NCBI GenBank assembly: GCA_026129745.1
Contig: JAHCHL010000014.1
Coordinates: forward strand, 1 to 64,000
Direction: 5' to 3'
DNA: 64,000 nucleotides
Source: Fimbriimonadales bacterium
GTDB lineage: Bacteria > Armatimonadota > Fimbriimonadia > Fimbriimonadales > ATM1
Shown: in pieces, positions 41,243 to 51,346 of the stretch
Position numbering within the stretch: position 1 is the first letter of the stretch
Layout: each line of letters opens with the position of its first letter
Program-made: the position numbers and the translations under genes
Notes under the pieces: model-generated
The model's database searches: none
Told to the model about the DNA's origin: nothing
The model's input: the letters and a program-made list of their open reading frames with translations, nothing else

Positions 41243-42214
41243 ATGACCACCGTCGGAATCGTTGGTGTAGGTGGAATGGGCAAGACCCATGCGAGACACT
41301 GGTCGAAAATGCCAGATGTCACATTGCGCGCATTCGACATCGACCAGCCAAGACTTGCTGAATTCTCCAAGGAGTTCGGAGCGGAGTCAGCCCAATCTTT
41401 TGATGCATTGCTCGAAACCTGCGATGCGATTGATATCTGCCTTCCAACTCACCTTCATCTCGAACACGCTTTGAGGGCCATTGAATCTCAAAGGCCAACC
41501 ATTTGCGAAAAGCCTCTCTGTTTGTCGGTATCCGAATGCGCCGCCATTGTGGAATCGGTCGAACGACATGGAACAACGTTCATGACTGCGCAGGTCGTCC
41601 GTTACTTTCCGGAATTCAAGCGAGCGAACAAACTGATCAAAGACGGTGCCGTCGGCACACCCGCAGCGATTCGAACAAGGCGCGGTGGTGCCGCACCCAA
41701 GGGCTCAGGCGGATGGTTCGCTGACCCAGCCCTGTCCGGTGGAGTGATTGTCGACCTAATGATTCACGACTTCGATTGGATTCGATGGACATTCGGCGAG
41801 GTCGTGCGAGTTTACGCTCAAGCGCTTACCTTCACCGATGTGGAGGACATCGATTACTCGCTCGCAACACTTACGCTCGACTCGGGTGCGGTAGCCCATG
41901 TGGAAGGAACTTGGGCGGATCCTGGCGGTTTCCGCGTGACTTTCGAGGTTGCAGGGAGCGAAGGCATCATCGAACACGATAGCCGCTCCTCGCCAGCGCT
42001 TCGTACAGTGAAGGCAGGAGGAGCCTGGAATGAAAACCCGCTGTCGCCCTCGGATGACCCGTACTTTCTCGAACTAAAGGCGTTTCTCGAATCCGCCCGA
42101 ACAGGCTCCCACCCGCCAGTTACGGCTGTCGACGGCCTCAAAGCGGTTGCGATCGCCGAAGCCGCGATTCAAAGCGTAAAGACTGGCAAAGCAGTAAAAC
42201 CATCAGGGGCGTAG
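41243..42214 (+). CDS. Gfo/Idh/MocA-family oxidoreductase
   Basis: A 323-aa NAD(P)-dependent sugar or cyclitol dehydrogenase. An N-terminal Rossmann fold (GIVGVGGMGKTHA) includes EKPL near 93, with the catalytic lysine. The C-terminal domain has GGVIVDLMIHDFDWIRW carrying the usual D-x-x-x-H pair. Substrate unknown. It lies 30 nt before the large secreted protein, which has its own putative promoter; a shared role in carbohydrate breakdown is possible. Confidence 0.92.
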   Translation: MTTVGIVGVGGMGKTHARHWSKMPDVTLRAFDIDQPRLAEFSKEFGAESAQSFDALLETCDAIDICLPTHLHLEHALRAIESQRPTICEKPLCLSVSECAAIVESVERHGTTFMTAQVVRYFPEFKRANKLIKDGAVGTPAAIRTRRGGAAPKGSGGWFADPALSGGVIVDLMIHDFDWIRWTFGEVVRVYAQALTFTDVEDIDYSLATLTLDSGAVAHVEGTWADPGGFRVTFEVAGSEGIIEHDSRSSPALRTVKAGGAWNENPLSPSDDPYFLELKAFLESARTGSHPPVTAVDGLKAVAIAEAAIQSVKTGKAVKPSGA

Positions 42215-42230
42215 CGACCCTGCCTTCTGG

Positions 42231-42236
42231 TAGTCT
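42231..42236 (+). promoter_or_regulatory. Putative -10 box (TAGTCT) for the 779-aa secreted protein
   Basis: TAGTCT preceded by GG lies 8 nt before the GTG at 42245. Confidence 0.4.
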
Positions 42237-42244
42237 GATTCAAC

Positions 42245-44584
42245 GTGCTCACCACAGCGGTACTCGCATTTTCACTCACTTCCCTCGGCGTGACTGCCGG
42301 AGAGTTTCAGGGTGCACAGTGGTCGATCGACCAGCATCGAACCATGATCTGGAATGGCCGACCCTACCTACCGCTCGGTTGGCGACTGCCGGGATCCCCC
42401 GACGCAATTCGCGCAGCAAAGCAAACAGGTGTTGAAGATGTTCTGCTGGAATTGCCAAGCACCGTCGATTGGTCGACCTCTATCGCCGCCGCAGAAGATT
42501 CGCAACTGAATTACCTGATCACGCTTTCCGACGATGCTCCAAAAGCTCCCGCGTACGTCATCAGGCCCGAAATGTATCGAATCGACGGCGTCTCTGCCAG
42601 GGGCACTTACAGAGTTCCATTAAAGGGCGTCTCTTCTGCCTACTACGTGTTGATCACTTCCCGCGGATTTCATGTCGATGCAAGAGGCTGGGTGAAGATT
42701 GAAGGCGATACCGGGACAATCGAGATCAACCAGCGAGTTGTCTCAGACTCATATACATTGCTCATTTATCCGCGTGTCGAATCCAGCGAGCTTAACGACT
42801 ACTGGGAGAACTTCGATAAGCGTAGGGATGACCTGCTTAGGAGGTTGCAAGCGACTCGATTTGGAGCGGGACTTCGCGGCATCGTCGCGCCTCTTGGCAG
42901 AGTTGAAAAGTACACTGCATACGAAGGCGGAATCGTGCCTGACACTGAACTGTTTCGACTCGAATTCCAAGCATTTCTCGAATCAAAGTACGGTCGAGAT
43001 ATCGACGCACTCATCAGAAGCTGGCGGCTAAGAAGCCCCGACATCGATGACTTCGCGCAAGCAGCAAGAATGATTCCGCTTTTCTCTAAAACCCGGGGAG
43101 CCGATCAGCTCTGGGACCCGAAGAACGATTCAATGGTCTCCGTCGACATCTTCACAACCACTTACTGGACAGATCTGCAAACGGTAATCGATAACGCCGC
43201 AGCAAGGCGCTTGGCGAGGCTTGGGGAATCCATTCGCAGAGTCGTCGACGTACCGGTGATTTATGAATGGAGCGGATGGTCCTCAGTCTATGACACCCGC
43301 CGCCCAGCAGGCAACGGAATCGGCATACGAGCTCATGGCAGCGGACTAACCGCAATTGAGGAGTATGCGTCTCGGCCAGTCAGCTCCGCAGTCGCATGGC
43401 AAAACCCTGGTTGGCTTGTCGCGACCGAACTCTCCGGTGGCCCTGGCGATCAACCTTTCGAGGATCAGCGTGCGCTCTCGGCAGTGATTTCAAACCTTGC
43501 GAATCTTGGCGTCAAGGGATGGTTCGTCAAGTGGGTCGGTGGCCCAGAGTCCGCTTGGATCTCCGGCATTGCCGCCGCCGTCCGCGCAGACACGTCGATC
43601 GCAACTTCGACGGTTCGAGCCGTTTTTTATCCGGAGAACGCAAGGTTTCCTGCGAACACGATGAGGCTGCCCGGCGGGATCTGGTGGTTGCCAACTCCGG
43701 CCGCAGGAAATCGACTTGAGTTAGGTCCAGGATATGAAGCCTATCGACACGATGCTCCGTACGGCACATTCACAGCAATTTGGAGATCCGACGAGCCGAA
43801 GCGGACAAAGCTCTTGTTCGCGAGCACTCAAGACATCGTCATTACATCGGCAGATGGGAGACCGATAGATACGAGGACGCACCGGGATGGAATTGAGCTG
43901 ACTCTCGAGACAACACCAATACTTATCTATGGAACTGAGGATGTTCCAGTCCCGCAAGACACGGTCGATGCAATACAAGCAGAGTACAAAGCGCTTACTG
44001 CGGGGCCGAATGGCAGAGTCATGGGAACTGGCGACTATCGCTTTCTATTTGAAGACGCTGTCAAGCGGTTGCGACAAAACCCAGGTGCGGCGTATCTCGC
44101 AATGCTGGATAGTCTGAGAAAGTTGCATCGCACAATTGGCACATTTGAATGGATCGAGGGAGAAGCTGTCGAAGAAACGACATTCGGCCACGTCTATCCG
44201 TCGCCAGCGTGTTCAGGAGAAAGAGCGCTCGGAATCGACACTCCTTTTCATCCATTAGATGACGCGTTCTTCGCACAGTACAGAGTGCGACTCGATGAAG
44301 GCGAACGCGAGTTCTGGATCGCCGCAAGAATTCCTCGCGAAGTGTTGCCATTTGTCGAAGTTGAAATCGGCGGATCGATCAGACAGCTTGAAGGCGGCAC
44401 CGGAGGCTATGGCCCTGGATTCGCATGGTATTCGCTCGGGCGCGTCAACCCGCAACCCGGCTCTTACACTATTGTCGTTAGACTAAAGAAAGGAGCGCCG
44501 CTATATCGCATGAGTATAGACGCGCTACTGCTCACGAAAAGGCCTTTTAGGCCCAGCGGCCCGCGAATGCCAACGGTTTTCTAA
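42245..44584 (+). CDS. Large secreted protein, glycoside hydrolase-like, unassigned
   Basis: 779 aa starting at GTG with a signal peptide (about 1-19). Early residues read [22 protein letters not shown], the kind of opening seen in GH42/GH5-like TIM-barrel glycosidases. The middle has VIYEWSGW with a possible acid and a long alpha/beta stretch. Beta-rich segments follow at the end (about 450-779). I cannot assign a GH family or name catalytic residues. It follows a sugar-type oxidoreductase. Its stop shares CTAA with ftsZ (44581-44584). Confidence 0.75.
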   Translation: MLTTAVLAFSLTSLGVTAGEFQGAQWSIDQHRTMIWNGRPYLPLGWRLPGSPDAIRAAKQTGVEDVLLELPSTVDWSTSIAAAEDSQLNYLITLSDDAPKAPAYVIRPEMYRIDGVSARGTYRVPLKGVSSAYYVLITSRGFHVDARGWVKIEGDTGTIEINQRVVSDSYTLLIYPRVESSELNDYWENFDKRRDDLLRRLQATRFGAGLRGIVAPLGRVEKYTAYEGGIVPDTELFRLEFQAFLESKYGRDIDALIRSWRLRSPDIDDFAQAARMIPLFSKTRGADQLWDPKNDSMVSVDIFTTTYWTDLQTVIDNAAARRLARLGESIRRVVDVPVIYEWSGWSSVYDTRRPAGNGIGIRAHGSGLTAIEEYASRPVSSAVAWQNPGWLVATELSGGPGDQPFEDQRALSAVISNLANLGVKGWFVKWVGGPESAWISGIAAAVRADTSIATSTVRAVFYPENARFPANTMRLPGGIWWLPTPAAGNRLELGPGYEAYRHDAPYGTFTAIWRSDEPKRTKLLFASTQDIVITSADGRPIDTRTHRDGIELTLETTPILIYGTEDVPVPQDTVDAIQAEYKALTAGPNGRVMGTGDYRFLFEDAVKRLRQNPGAAYLAMLDSLRKLHRTIGTFEWIEGEAVEETTFGHVYPSPACSGERALGIDTPFHPLDDAFFAQYRVRLDEGEREFWIAARIPREVLPFVEVEIGGSIRQLEGGTGGYGPGFAWYSLGRVNPQPGSYTIVVRLKKGAPLYRMSIDALLLTKRPFRPSGPRMPTVF

Positions 44585-45933
44585 CCTTCGTTCTGGTTCC
44601 GCCGATATTCCCGAATGAACGTAGGAATGTCGAGTTCATCCTCTTCGATCGGTGCCTTGCTCAATGGCTGCGTCGCCTCTCTCTCTTCCGGTGTGACGGG
44701 TCTGGGCGTCCCGGTCGCAGACGCTCCGCCTGGTGGCAGCGTCGTGTCACGCTGTGATGGCGGAGGAGGAATGGGCGACTTGATTGGTTCAACTGCCGCT
44801 TTGCCTTTGTTCGGATCGGGATAGACCGGCTTGTTGGGCATCGTTGGTTGAGGAGCCGGTTGGCCATAAGTCGGGTGCTGCTGTGCAGGTCTGCTTGGTT
44901 GCACCGGAACACCGGTCACCGGGTCCTGCCTTGGCGTGCCCATGACTGCTTGCGCGGCTCTACGGCCAGCTTGGGAATTCTGATCGAATCCAGATGCAAG
45001 CACGGTGATGCGAACTTCGCTCGTCAAGGTTGGATCGATGACGGTACCAAAGATAATGTTCGCATCTTCGCTTGCAGTCAGGCTTTGAATGAAAGTCATC
45101 GCCTCATTCGCTTCAGACAACGTGATGTCATCAGATGCAGTGATGTTGACAAGCAATCGTGTTGCGCCTTCGATTGTCGTCTCCAAAAGCGGATTGCTTA
45201 CTGCGCTTTGAGCTGCCTGTTGTGCGCGGTGCTCTCCTGCGCCGTATCCAATGCCCATCAGCGCCGGGCCTGAACTGCTCATGATCGCGCGAACGTCCGC
45301 AAAGTCGACGTTGATGGTTCCGGGCACGGTGATGATGTCTGAAATCGCCTGAACGCCTTGGCGCAGGACGTCGTCAGCGACTCGAAAAGATTCGACGAGC
45401 GTCGTTCTTCGATCGACGACAGGTAACAGCCGATCGTTTGGAATACAAATGATCGTATCGACAATTTCTCCAAGCCGCCCAATTCCTTCTTCGGCCAATC
45501 TTCGCCGCTTTGCGCCTTCCCACGTGAAAGGCTTGGTGACAACTGCTATGGTTAGCGCACCGACTTCCCTCGCAAGCTCAGCGACAACCGGAGCGGCACC
45601 GGTACCTGTTCCACCGCCCATGCCTGCTGTGATGAACACCATGTCGGATCCGTCCAGCAACTCACGAATCTGGTTCCTGCTTTCGTCTGCCGCGTTCTTT
45701 CCGGTTTCGGGATCGCCGCCCGCTCCTAATCCGCGAGTCAGATTCATGCCGAGCTGCATTTTGTTCGTCGCCTTCGCAAGATCCAGGACTTGAACGTCCG
45801 TATTCATTGCTACGAAGTCGACACCCAAGATGCCAGCTTCGATCATGCGGTTGACCGCATTCGATCCGCCGCCGCCGACACCGATCACTTTGATAACCGC
45901 CTGGGGCGGTTTGCCGCTGTTGTTCACCTTCAT
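44581..45933 (-). CDS. ftsZ: Cell division protein FtsZ
   Basis: A 450-aa tubulin-like GTPase forming the Z ring at midcell. It has [17 protein letters not shown], the GTP signature [10 protein letters not shown] (near 105), the T7-loop [15 protein letters not shown], and the C-terminal partner-binding peptide [13 protein letters not shown] after a Pro-rich linker (about 330-430). The linker is longer than in many species. Last gene of the dcw cluster, 17 nt after ftsA, with AGGAG upstream. Confidence 0.98.
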   Translation of the reverse strand: MKVNNSGKPPQAVIKVIGVGGGGSNAVNRMIEAGILGVDFVAMNTDVQVLDLAKATNKMQLGMNLTRGLGAGGDPETGKNAADESRNQIRELLDGSDMVFITAGMGGGTGTGAAPVVAELAREVGALTIAVVTKPFTWEGAKRRRLAEEGIGRLGEIVDTIICIPNDRLLPVVDRRTTLVESFRVADDVLRQGVQAISDIITVPGTINVDFADVRAIMSSSGPALMGIGYGAGEHRAQQAAQSAVSNPLLETTIEGATRLLVNITASDDITLSEANEAMTFIQSLTASEDANIIFGTVIDPTLTSEVRITVLASGFDQNSQAGRRAAQAVMGTPRQDPVTGVPVQPSRPAQQHPTYGQPAPQPTMPNKPVYPDPNKGKAAVEPIKSPIPPPPSQRDTTLPPGGASATGTPRPVTPEEREATQPLSKAPIEEDELDIPTFIREYRRNQNEG

Positions 45934-45950
45934 TGCGTGTGGTCTCCTAT

Positions 45951-47192
45951 TTACCTTTCTTGAGTTTTAGCCCCTTTGCCACCGAAAATTCCGGTGATTC
46001 CGGTCCAAAGCTTTCCAAGCCCCGGCGACTCCGCCGCGACCGTTTCTTCTTCTCGCATTCGCAAGCTGTATTTCACCAAACCGACGACTGTTGCGTGTTC
46101 AGGCCCGGACACCATGTCGCTTAGGCCACCGAGGTTCGCTGGAGGAGCAACACGAACTGGCACATCGCCAAGCACTCGAACAGCCAAGCTTGCCAATCCT
46201 CGCAGCTTCGATCCACCACCCGTAAAGACGTAACCGCCGGCAATTTGACCCGCATATCCGCTCTGATCCACCGAACTCTTCACCATCATCAACGTTTCTC
46301 TTACACGAGCCTCGATAATCTCGGCCATCACTTTTCGCTTGCAAAGCATTGGCTTCTCTTCCCCAATGCGCTGCACGGGAACTGTCTCATCGGGAGAAAC
46401 AGCATCTGAATCGCATGTCGCTTCCGAAACCTTCAGGCGTTCGGCTTCTTCCGGTGTTGTTCGCAAAAGCTTACTTAGGTCGGAAGTTACGTGGTTTGCA
46501 CCGACTGGCAGCACATGAGTAAATGCGATGCTGCCCCCCACGAACCCTGCAACACCAGTCGTCCCGCCGCCGAGATCGACGACAATCGTCCCTGCATCCA
46601 TCTCGCTCTTGTCAAGGACGGCAAGGCCACTTGCAATGGGGGAATGCACAACTGACTCAACTTGAATCTGTGCGCGATGCACGCAGCGCTCTAGATTCTC
46701 AATGTGCGTCAGCTGCCCGCTGACCAAGAATGTGCTGACCTCTAACCTCTCGCCGCTCATGCCGAACGGCCGCATGACGCCATCTTGTCCATCAACGGTG
46801 AAGACACGGGGAATCGCATGAATCAGCTCGCGATCTGCAGGAAGAACAATCTGTTTGCTGTGATTGATGACGCGATTGACGTCCTCCCGCGTTATCGTGC
46901 GCCCTGGCGGAACGATCGGAACAATCCCCTGACTGTTCTCGCCGGAGATGTGCTCACCCGTTACAGAGATCGTAACGTCGCTGATCTTGCGATTAGCCAT
47001 TTGCTCCGCACGTCTGACCGATTGCACAACCGACTGGGCGGTGTCTTCCAAATCCACAACCGTGCCGGCTTTCAATCCCCGGCATGGCGCAACACCAACT
47101 GCCACGACGCGAGTAACAAGGCGACCGTCTACATCTGCAATCACGGTAACGGTCTTTGTGCTGCCAATATCAACGGCGGCGATAGAGTCCAT
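45951..47192 (-). CDS. ftsA: Cell division protein FtsA
   Basis: A 413-aa actin-like protein that tethers FtsZ to the membrane. It has the phosphate-1 motif [19 protein letters not shown]2-type 1C region near 85-165, [14 protein letters not shown] and [13 protein letters not shown]. The C-terminus ends in an extension with basic and glycine residues ([17 protein letters not shown]) that could act as the membrane-targeting helix. It begins immediately after the sbp stop (TAAATG). Confidence 0.97.
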   Translation of the reverse strand: MDSIAAVDIGSTKTVTVIADVDGRLVTRVVAVGVAPCRGLKAGTVVDLEDTAQSVVQSVRRAEQMANRKISDVTISVTGEHISGENSQGIVPIVPPGRTITREDVNRVINHSKQIVLPADRELIHAIPRVFTVDGQDGVMRPFGMSGERLEVSTFLVSGQLTHIENLERCVHRAQIQVESVVHSPIASGLAVLDKSEMDAGTIVVDLGGGTTGVAGFVGGSIAFTHVLPVGANHVTSDLSKLLRTTPEEAERLKVSEATCDSDAVSPDETVPVQRIGEEKPMLCKRKVMAEIIEARVRETLMMVKSSVDQSGYAGQIAGGYVFTGGGSKLRGLASLAVRVLGDVPVRVAPPANLGGLSDMVSGPEHATVVGLVKYSLRMREEETVAAESPGLGKLWTGITGIFGGKGAKTQER

Positions 47193-47570
47193 TTAGCTGT
47201 TTGCCTCCATCCGATTTCTTTCCTTTGCATCGGCAAGTCTTGCAATGTAGTGCCGCCGAATCAACGACAGATTCAGAAACAGCCTGCTCCCGAATGTGAT
47301 CACAGCAGCCAAATACAACTCTCCGACTCCAATGGCGAAGCCGAGCGCAACGAGCGCCACTGCCAGAACAATATTCAGGAAGAATCCCGTCACAAAGAGA
47401 TCATTCCGGAACCTGCCTTCTAGGGCAGCCCTCATACCTCCGAACACCGTATCGATTCCGGCCAATGCCGCCACTCCGACGAACTCCCGAGGCACGACTG
47501 CCCCTGCACCGCTCGCGAAGAACGCGATAAGCCCACCGATAATCAGCGCCAAAATCGGAATTAGAATCAT
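47193..47570 (-). CDS. sbp: Small basic protein, DUF1290 family
   Basis: A 125-aa membrane protein with three hydrophobic segments and the conserved core FVGVAALAGIDTVFGGMRAALEGRF. This is the Sbp/DUF1290 family always found beside ftsA or ftsZ in Gram-positive-type dcw clusters; its molecular role is unclear. ATG overlaps the DUF881 stop (ATGA). Confidence 0.93.
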   Translation of the reverse strand: MILIPILALIIGGLIAFFASGAGAVVPREFVGVAALAGIDTVFGGMRAALEGRFRNDLFVTGFFLNIVLAVALVALGFAIGVGELYLAAVITFGSRLFLNLSLIRRHYIARLADAKERNRMEANS

Positions 47571-48310
47571 TCGTTTGCTGTTGTCGGCTTGGCGTAACTG
47601 AACTCAGTCGAACCGCTGTACGCCGGCAGAATCATCCTCTCCATTTTTCGAACTTCGACCATCGCAGGGTCGTTGACTCGCACTTCATCCAGATACCGGC
47701 CCTGCATCGTCAACGCGCCGTGAAGCGTGTCAGGATCTCCGACTGCACGAATGACCACAGGCGAAGATATAGGTGTCCTTCCGACATAAATCACCGGACC
47801 TTCGCACCGAAACGAAGTGGAAATTGAAATGCGCTTGCTGTTGACGCTAATCGCTTCCGCACCGCTTGCCCAAAGTTCGTTAACTGTGCGCAACACGTCG
47901 ATGTCGTGAATCACAAGTTGCTCGCGGATAAAAGGATCATCCGTTCTCCTGTCTGAATCACGCAGAATGATTTCGATTCCTGGACCTTCGACCCTTGTTA
48001 GGCCTGCAAGCAATTTCGCCTCCTGCAAGCTTTCGTTTAGAACATTTGACTGGCGTGACTGATCAGCAAGACCGTTCTGAAGCTTCGTAATGTCCTCGCG
48101 CAACTTTGCAATTTCTGCGTCTTTCTCATCGAGCGATAAGCCGTAATTCGGCTGGGCATCGCGTGAACCGAAGAAACTATCGCTTGATCTGCCGCTGACA
48201 CTTTCACCCTTGGATTGCGCAGCGAACACAATCAGAAAACCGCATATCAGCGCCACCATCGTAACTGGAACAATCCAAGTAGGCGTCTTTACTGTTATTC
48301 GATCCATCAT
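47567..48310 (-). CDS. DUF881 family membrane protein (YlxW-like)
   Basis: 247 aa: one N-terminal membrane helix (about 12-32), a coiled coil (LDEKDAEIAKLREDITKLQNG) and an extracytoplasmic DUF881 domain with GPGIEIILRDSD, then DIDVLRTVNELWASGAEAISVNSKR. DUF881 proteins sit between ftsQ/divIB and ftsA in Firmicutes and Actinobacteria. The job is unknown. ATGA overlaps join it to the ftsQ-like gene before and sbp after. Confidence 0.93.
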   Translation of the reverse strand: MMDRITVKTPTWIVPVTMVALICGFLIVFAAQSKGESVSGRSSDSFFGSRDAQPNYGLSLDEKDAEIAKLREDITKLQNGLADQSRQSNVLNESLQEAKLLAGLTRVEGPGIEIILRDSDRRTDDPFIREQLVIHDIDVLRTVNELWASGAEAISVNSKRISISTSFRCEGPVIYVGRTPISSPVVIRAVGDPDTLHGALTMQGRYLDEVRVNDPAMVEVRKMERMILPAYSGSTEFSYAKPTTANE

Positions 48311-49053
48311 TCAATAAACCTCTGTATCTTTGGAGCGTCGGGTTCAATCAAATTCAATGTTGACTGCGTGCTCAGAACCCCGGGCTCGGCGCGAATCGCC
48401 GACTCGAGGACACGAAGCTTTTCTTCCAGCCGATCGACACTGCCAAAGACCACAACGGCGCCGTTCCGAACGTTAAAGCATAGCCGACCGCCAGCGTCGA
48501 AGGCAACAATACCTCCAAGTTTCTTGCCCTCAACTTGAAAATTCTGGGCCAAAATGAGGGCCTCATAGACTTCATTTGGATCAGCAAGAGTTAAGTTTGG
48601 CGAGTAATCTTGCAAATTAACGGCAACAGCAACTTTGGCAGATTCCGCCTCGCTCAAACGGAACACAAATCCAGTCTCGTCGATTCCGAACCTTGGATCT
48701 GTAGCCAGCAAAGCAACGGGAACGCGATAGGCAACCGACAGCCTTGCACGTCCAAACAGGTTTGCTGAGAACTCTGATTTCGCAACTCGCGGGTCCGATT
48801 CGACAAGCTGTTCCACTTTGTATGCCGAAATCGTTAGTGCAGGTTGACCATCGATCGACTTCAATATTCCCCGAATTCGATCCCAATCGCCTGGTTGCGA
48901 AGATGTCACTCTCGCAAATACGATCTGCGTCAATGAACTTTCGATCAAACCAACAGCAATAACAACTGCCAAAGAAACAAACCAAAAGCTCCACCAGAAA
49001 TTTCTTCCGGGGGGCCGCATGACCGTCTTACGATTTCGGTTTCTCGATGCCAT
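48307..49053 (-). CDS. ftsQ: FtsQ/DivIB-like cell division protein
   Basis: 248 aa from ATG 49053. A basic N-terminus (NRNRKT), one membrane helix (FWWSFWFVSLAVVIAVGL), a POTRA-like domain with VEQLVESDPRVAKSEFSANLFGRARLSVAYRVPVALL, then the FtsQ beta domain. It recruits FtsL, FtsI and FtsW. The start is uncertain: ATG 49053 overlaps murC-ddl by 26 nt, and ATG 49020 would start after that gene. Identity rests on domain order and position between ddl and ftsA. Confidence 0.88.
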   Translation of the reverse strand: MASRNRNRKTVMRPPGRNFWWSFWFVSLAVVIAVGLIESSLTQIVFARVTSSQPGDWDRIRGILKSIDGQPALTISAYKVEQLVESDPRVAKSEFSANLFGRARLSVAYRVPVALLATDPRFGIDETGFVFRLSEAESAKVAVAVNLQDYSPNLTLADPNEVYEALILAQNFQVEGKKLGGIVAFDAGGRLCFNVRNGAVVVFGSVDRLEEKLRVLESAIRAEPGVLSTQSTLNLIEPDAPKIQRFIE

Positions 49054-51346
49054 AGCGTCTGAGTGCAGACTGAAGAATTCGTTCGCACAAGGAATCAAAA
49101 TCGATTCCGATACTCTCAGCGCTGCGCGGCAGCAGCGAAGTAGGCGTCAATCCTGGAATCGTATTTATCTCAAGTATGTAAATGTCGGAACCACGCACGA
49201 TCAAATCAGTCCGACTCATGTCCTGTAGCCCAAACAATCTGTGAAGGCTGATCGCAATCTCTGCCGCTTGATTAGCAATTTCCACTGGAACTCGAGCTGG
49301 TACGAGTTCCTCGGTAGCACCCGGCGTGTACTTCGATTCGAAATCATATCGGCCGCTTCGCGGGACGATTTCCACAGCAGGCAGCGCAGTTTCATCGATA
49401 ACTGGAACGCTGATTTCTACGCCCTCGATCCACTCTTCTATGAGCACTGAATCGTCATATTTGAACGCACGCTCGATCGCCGGCTCCAGCTGCTCGTTCG
49501 ACTCAACGAACGCCAATCCGATGGTTGATCCTTGGGCGTTGGGCTTTACGATAGCAGGAGCCGGAAATTCTGCAATGGTCTCGCCTTTCCTCAATTTCAC
49601 CCCTCCCGGGACCAAATAGCCCTCCATCAGCAACATCTCCTTAGTCCTCTGCTTGTCCATCGTCAACGAGCAGGCCTCGACTCCTGATCCGACATAAGGC
49701 AAATGAAGCAATTCCAAGAACGCCTGAACGCGGCCGTCCTCCGCGCCTGTCCCATGCAGCGCAGGAAAAACGATGTCTGGGCGGCCTGGTCCGATCAGCG
49801 GATGCGTATCTCCCCAATACAGTAGGACCTCGTTCGGGTCATGCGTAGTAACCTGATAGCCCTTCCGTTCGAGTGCTTCTGCAACCATCAGTCCACTCAG
49901 CAACGATATCTCTCGCTCTGATGATTCGCCGCCTGCAAAAACCGAAACCCGAAGGGGTTCTGCCTCTCGCCTTAGCTCCAAGTAGAACTCGGGTGCAAAA
50001 GACGAAATGTTGCCGGCCCCAAACGATGTGACGACATCGCCTTCTCGCACAATTGTCGGAACATAGCGAGGCAGCAAGTGACGCGAAGGAACAAAGTGCA
50101 CTTCCTTTCCCAATGATTCTAAATCCTCAACTAACAACGTGGCGGACACTCCTGGAATCGGCCTTTCGCGTGCTGGACAAATGTCCGTTAACACGACAAC
50201 GTCCGCTGTTGCCAACACTTCCACAAACTCTTTGCGCATGTCGCGTGTCCGCGTGTAAGTGTGGGGCTGATGAACAGCGATAAGCCTGTGATTCGGATAG
50301 GCTTCGCGCAACGCGTCGAATGATGCGCGGATCGCCGTTGGATGGTGAGCGTAATCGTTGATGACGCTGACTCCCCGCACCTCGCCGATAAGTTCCAGTC
50401 TTTGCTTGCATCCCGGAGCTTTTTCGAGCGAACGGACAGCGTGCTCAGGGGAAACACCCAGATGAAATGCCGCAGTCGCCGCGCCAATAGCGTTCAATGC
50501 CATGTGTCTCCCAGGAATTCGAAGGCGAATATCGCCAAACGACGTCTTCAAAGTCCCGGCGTCATACGACGCATTGAATGGCTCTAACCCAAACCCATAG
50601 GGAATTCCACCGCCCAATCGTCGAGCCAACTTCGAAGCTCCATCGTCCTCTGCACAATACACGAACTTTGGGTCACCCTGCGCTTTCGCAATGAACCTTG
50701 CTATGCTGTCCTCGAGCGCATCGAGGGATCCGTGAAACTCAAGATGATCAGGCTCAACATTGGTAAGCACGACCATGAAGGGTTCGATGTCTTGAAATCC
50801 ATCGAATGCTTCGCATGCTTCGACGACTGCGTACTCTCCACTGCCAAGCCGGACGTTCTCATCCCAGTTCTCGACCGATGGACCCGCCACCGCAAGAGGA
50901 TCAAAACCCGCGTCGGTCAATATCGCAGACAGCAAGGCAGTGGTCGTACTCTTCCCATGCGTCCCTGTTACGGCTATTGGGCGTCGCAAATTGACGATGT
51001 GCCCCAGCGCCTGAGACCTGCGAACCAGCGGAATCCCCAGAGCTTTTGCCTCCCGGGTTTCAGGATTCGTGTCCAATTCGACAGCGTCCGTCACAATAAC
51101 GCAAGTTGCACCGCGAACGTTTTCCGCACGATGTCCCATCCTTACGTCCGCCCCCCTCTTGCGCAAGTCATCCAAAATCGGTGACAGTTCGCGATCACTC
51201 CCACTGACCTCTCTGCCTTCGCGAAGCAATATTCGCGCAATCGCGCTCATTCCGCTGCCGCCGATTCCCACAAAGTGAATGCGGCCGCTCGCAGGAATTG
51301 CAGAGTTGGCGCCGAACCAGTCCGCGATCTCAGCCTTAACTCTCAT
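49028..51346 (-). CDS. murC-ddl: UDP-N-acetylmuramate--L-alanine ligase fused to D-alanine--D-alanine ligase
   Basis: A 772-aa bifunctional cytosolic enzyme. MurC part (1 to about 465): IHFVGIGGSGMSAIA, ATP loop GTHGKSTT (128-135), INDYAHHPTAI. Ddl part (about 467-772): VSVFAGGESSEREIS, FPALHGTGAEDG, VKPNAQGSTIG, ATP-grasp Mg ligands in ILEINTIPGLTP. It adds L-Ala to UDP-MurNAc and makes the D-Ala-D-Ala added by MurF. MurC-Ddl fusions are known in Chlamydia and a few other groups. murB, which often lies here, is missing. It overlaps murG by 11 nt. Confidence 0.97.
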   Translation of the reverse strand: MRVKAEIADWFGANSAIPASGRIHFVGIGGSGMSAIARILLREGREVSGSDRELSPILDDLRKRGADVRMGHRAENVRGATCVIVTDAVELDTNPETREAKALGIPLVRRSQALGHIVNLRRPIAVTGTHGKSTTTALLSAILTDAGFDPLAVAGPSVENWDENVRLGSGEYAVVEACEAFDGFQDIEPFMVVLTNVEPDHLEFHGSLDALEDSIARFIAKAQGDPKFVYCAEDDGASKLARRLGGGIPYGFGLEPFNASYDAGTLKTSFGDIRLRIPGRHMALNAIGAATAAFHLGVSPEHAVRSLEKAPGCKQRLELIGEVRGVSVINDYAHHPTAIRASFDALREAYPNHRLIAVHQPHTYTRTRDMRKEFVEVLATADVVVLTDICPARERPIPGVSATLLVEDLESLGKEVHFVPSRHLLPRYVPTIVREGDVVTSFGAGNISSFAPEFYLELRREAEPLRVSVFAGGESSEREISLLSGLMVAEALERKGYQVTTHDPNEVLLYWGDTHPLIGPGRPDIVFPALHGTGAEDGRVQAFLELLHLPYVGSGVEACSLTMDKQRTKEMLLMEGYLVPGGVKLRKGETIAEFPAPAIVKPNAQGSTIGLAFVESNEQLEPAIERAFKYDDSVLIEEWIEGVEISVPVIDETALPAVEIVPRSGRYDFESKYTPGATEELVPARVPVEIANQAAEIAISLHRLFGLQDMSRTDLIVRGSDIYILEINTIPGLTPTSLLPRSAESIGIDFDSLCERILQSALRRYGIEKPKS

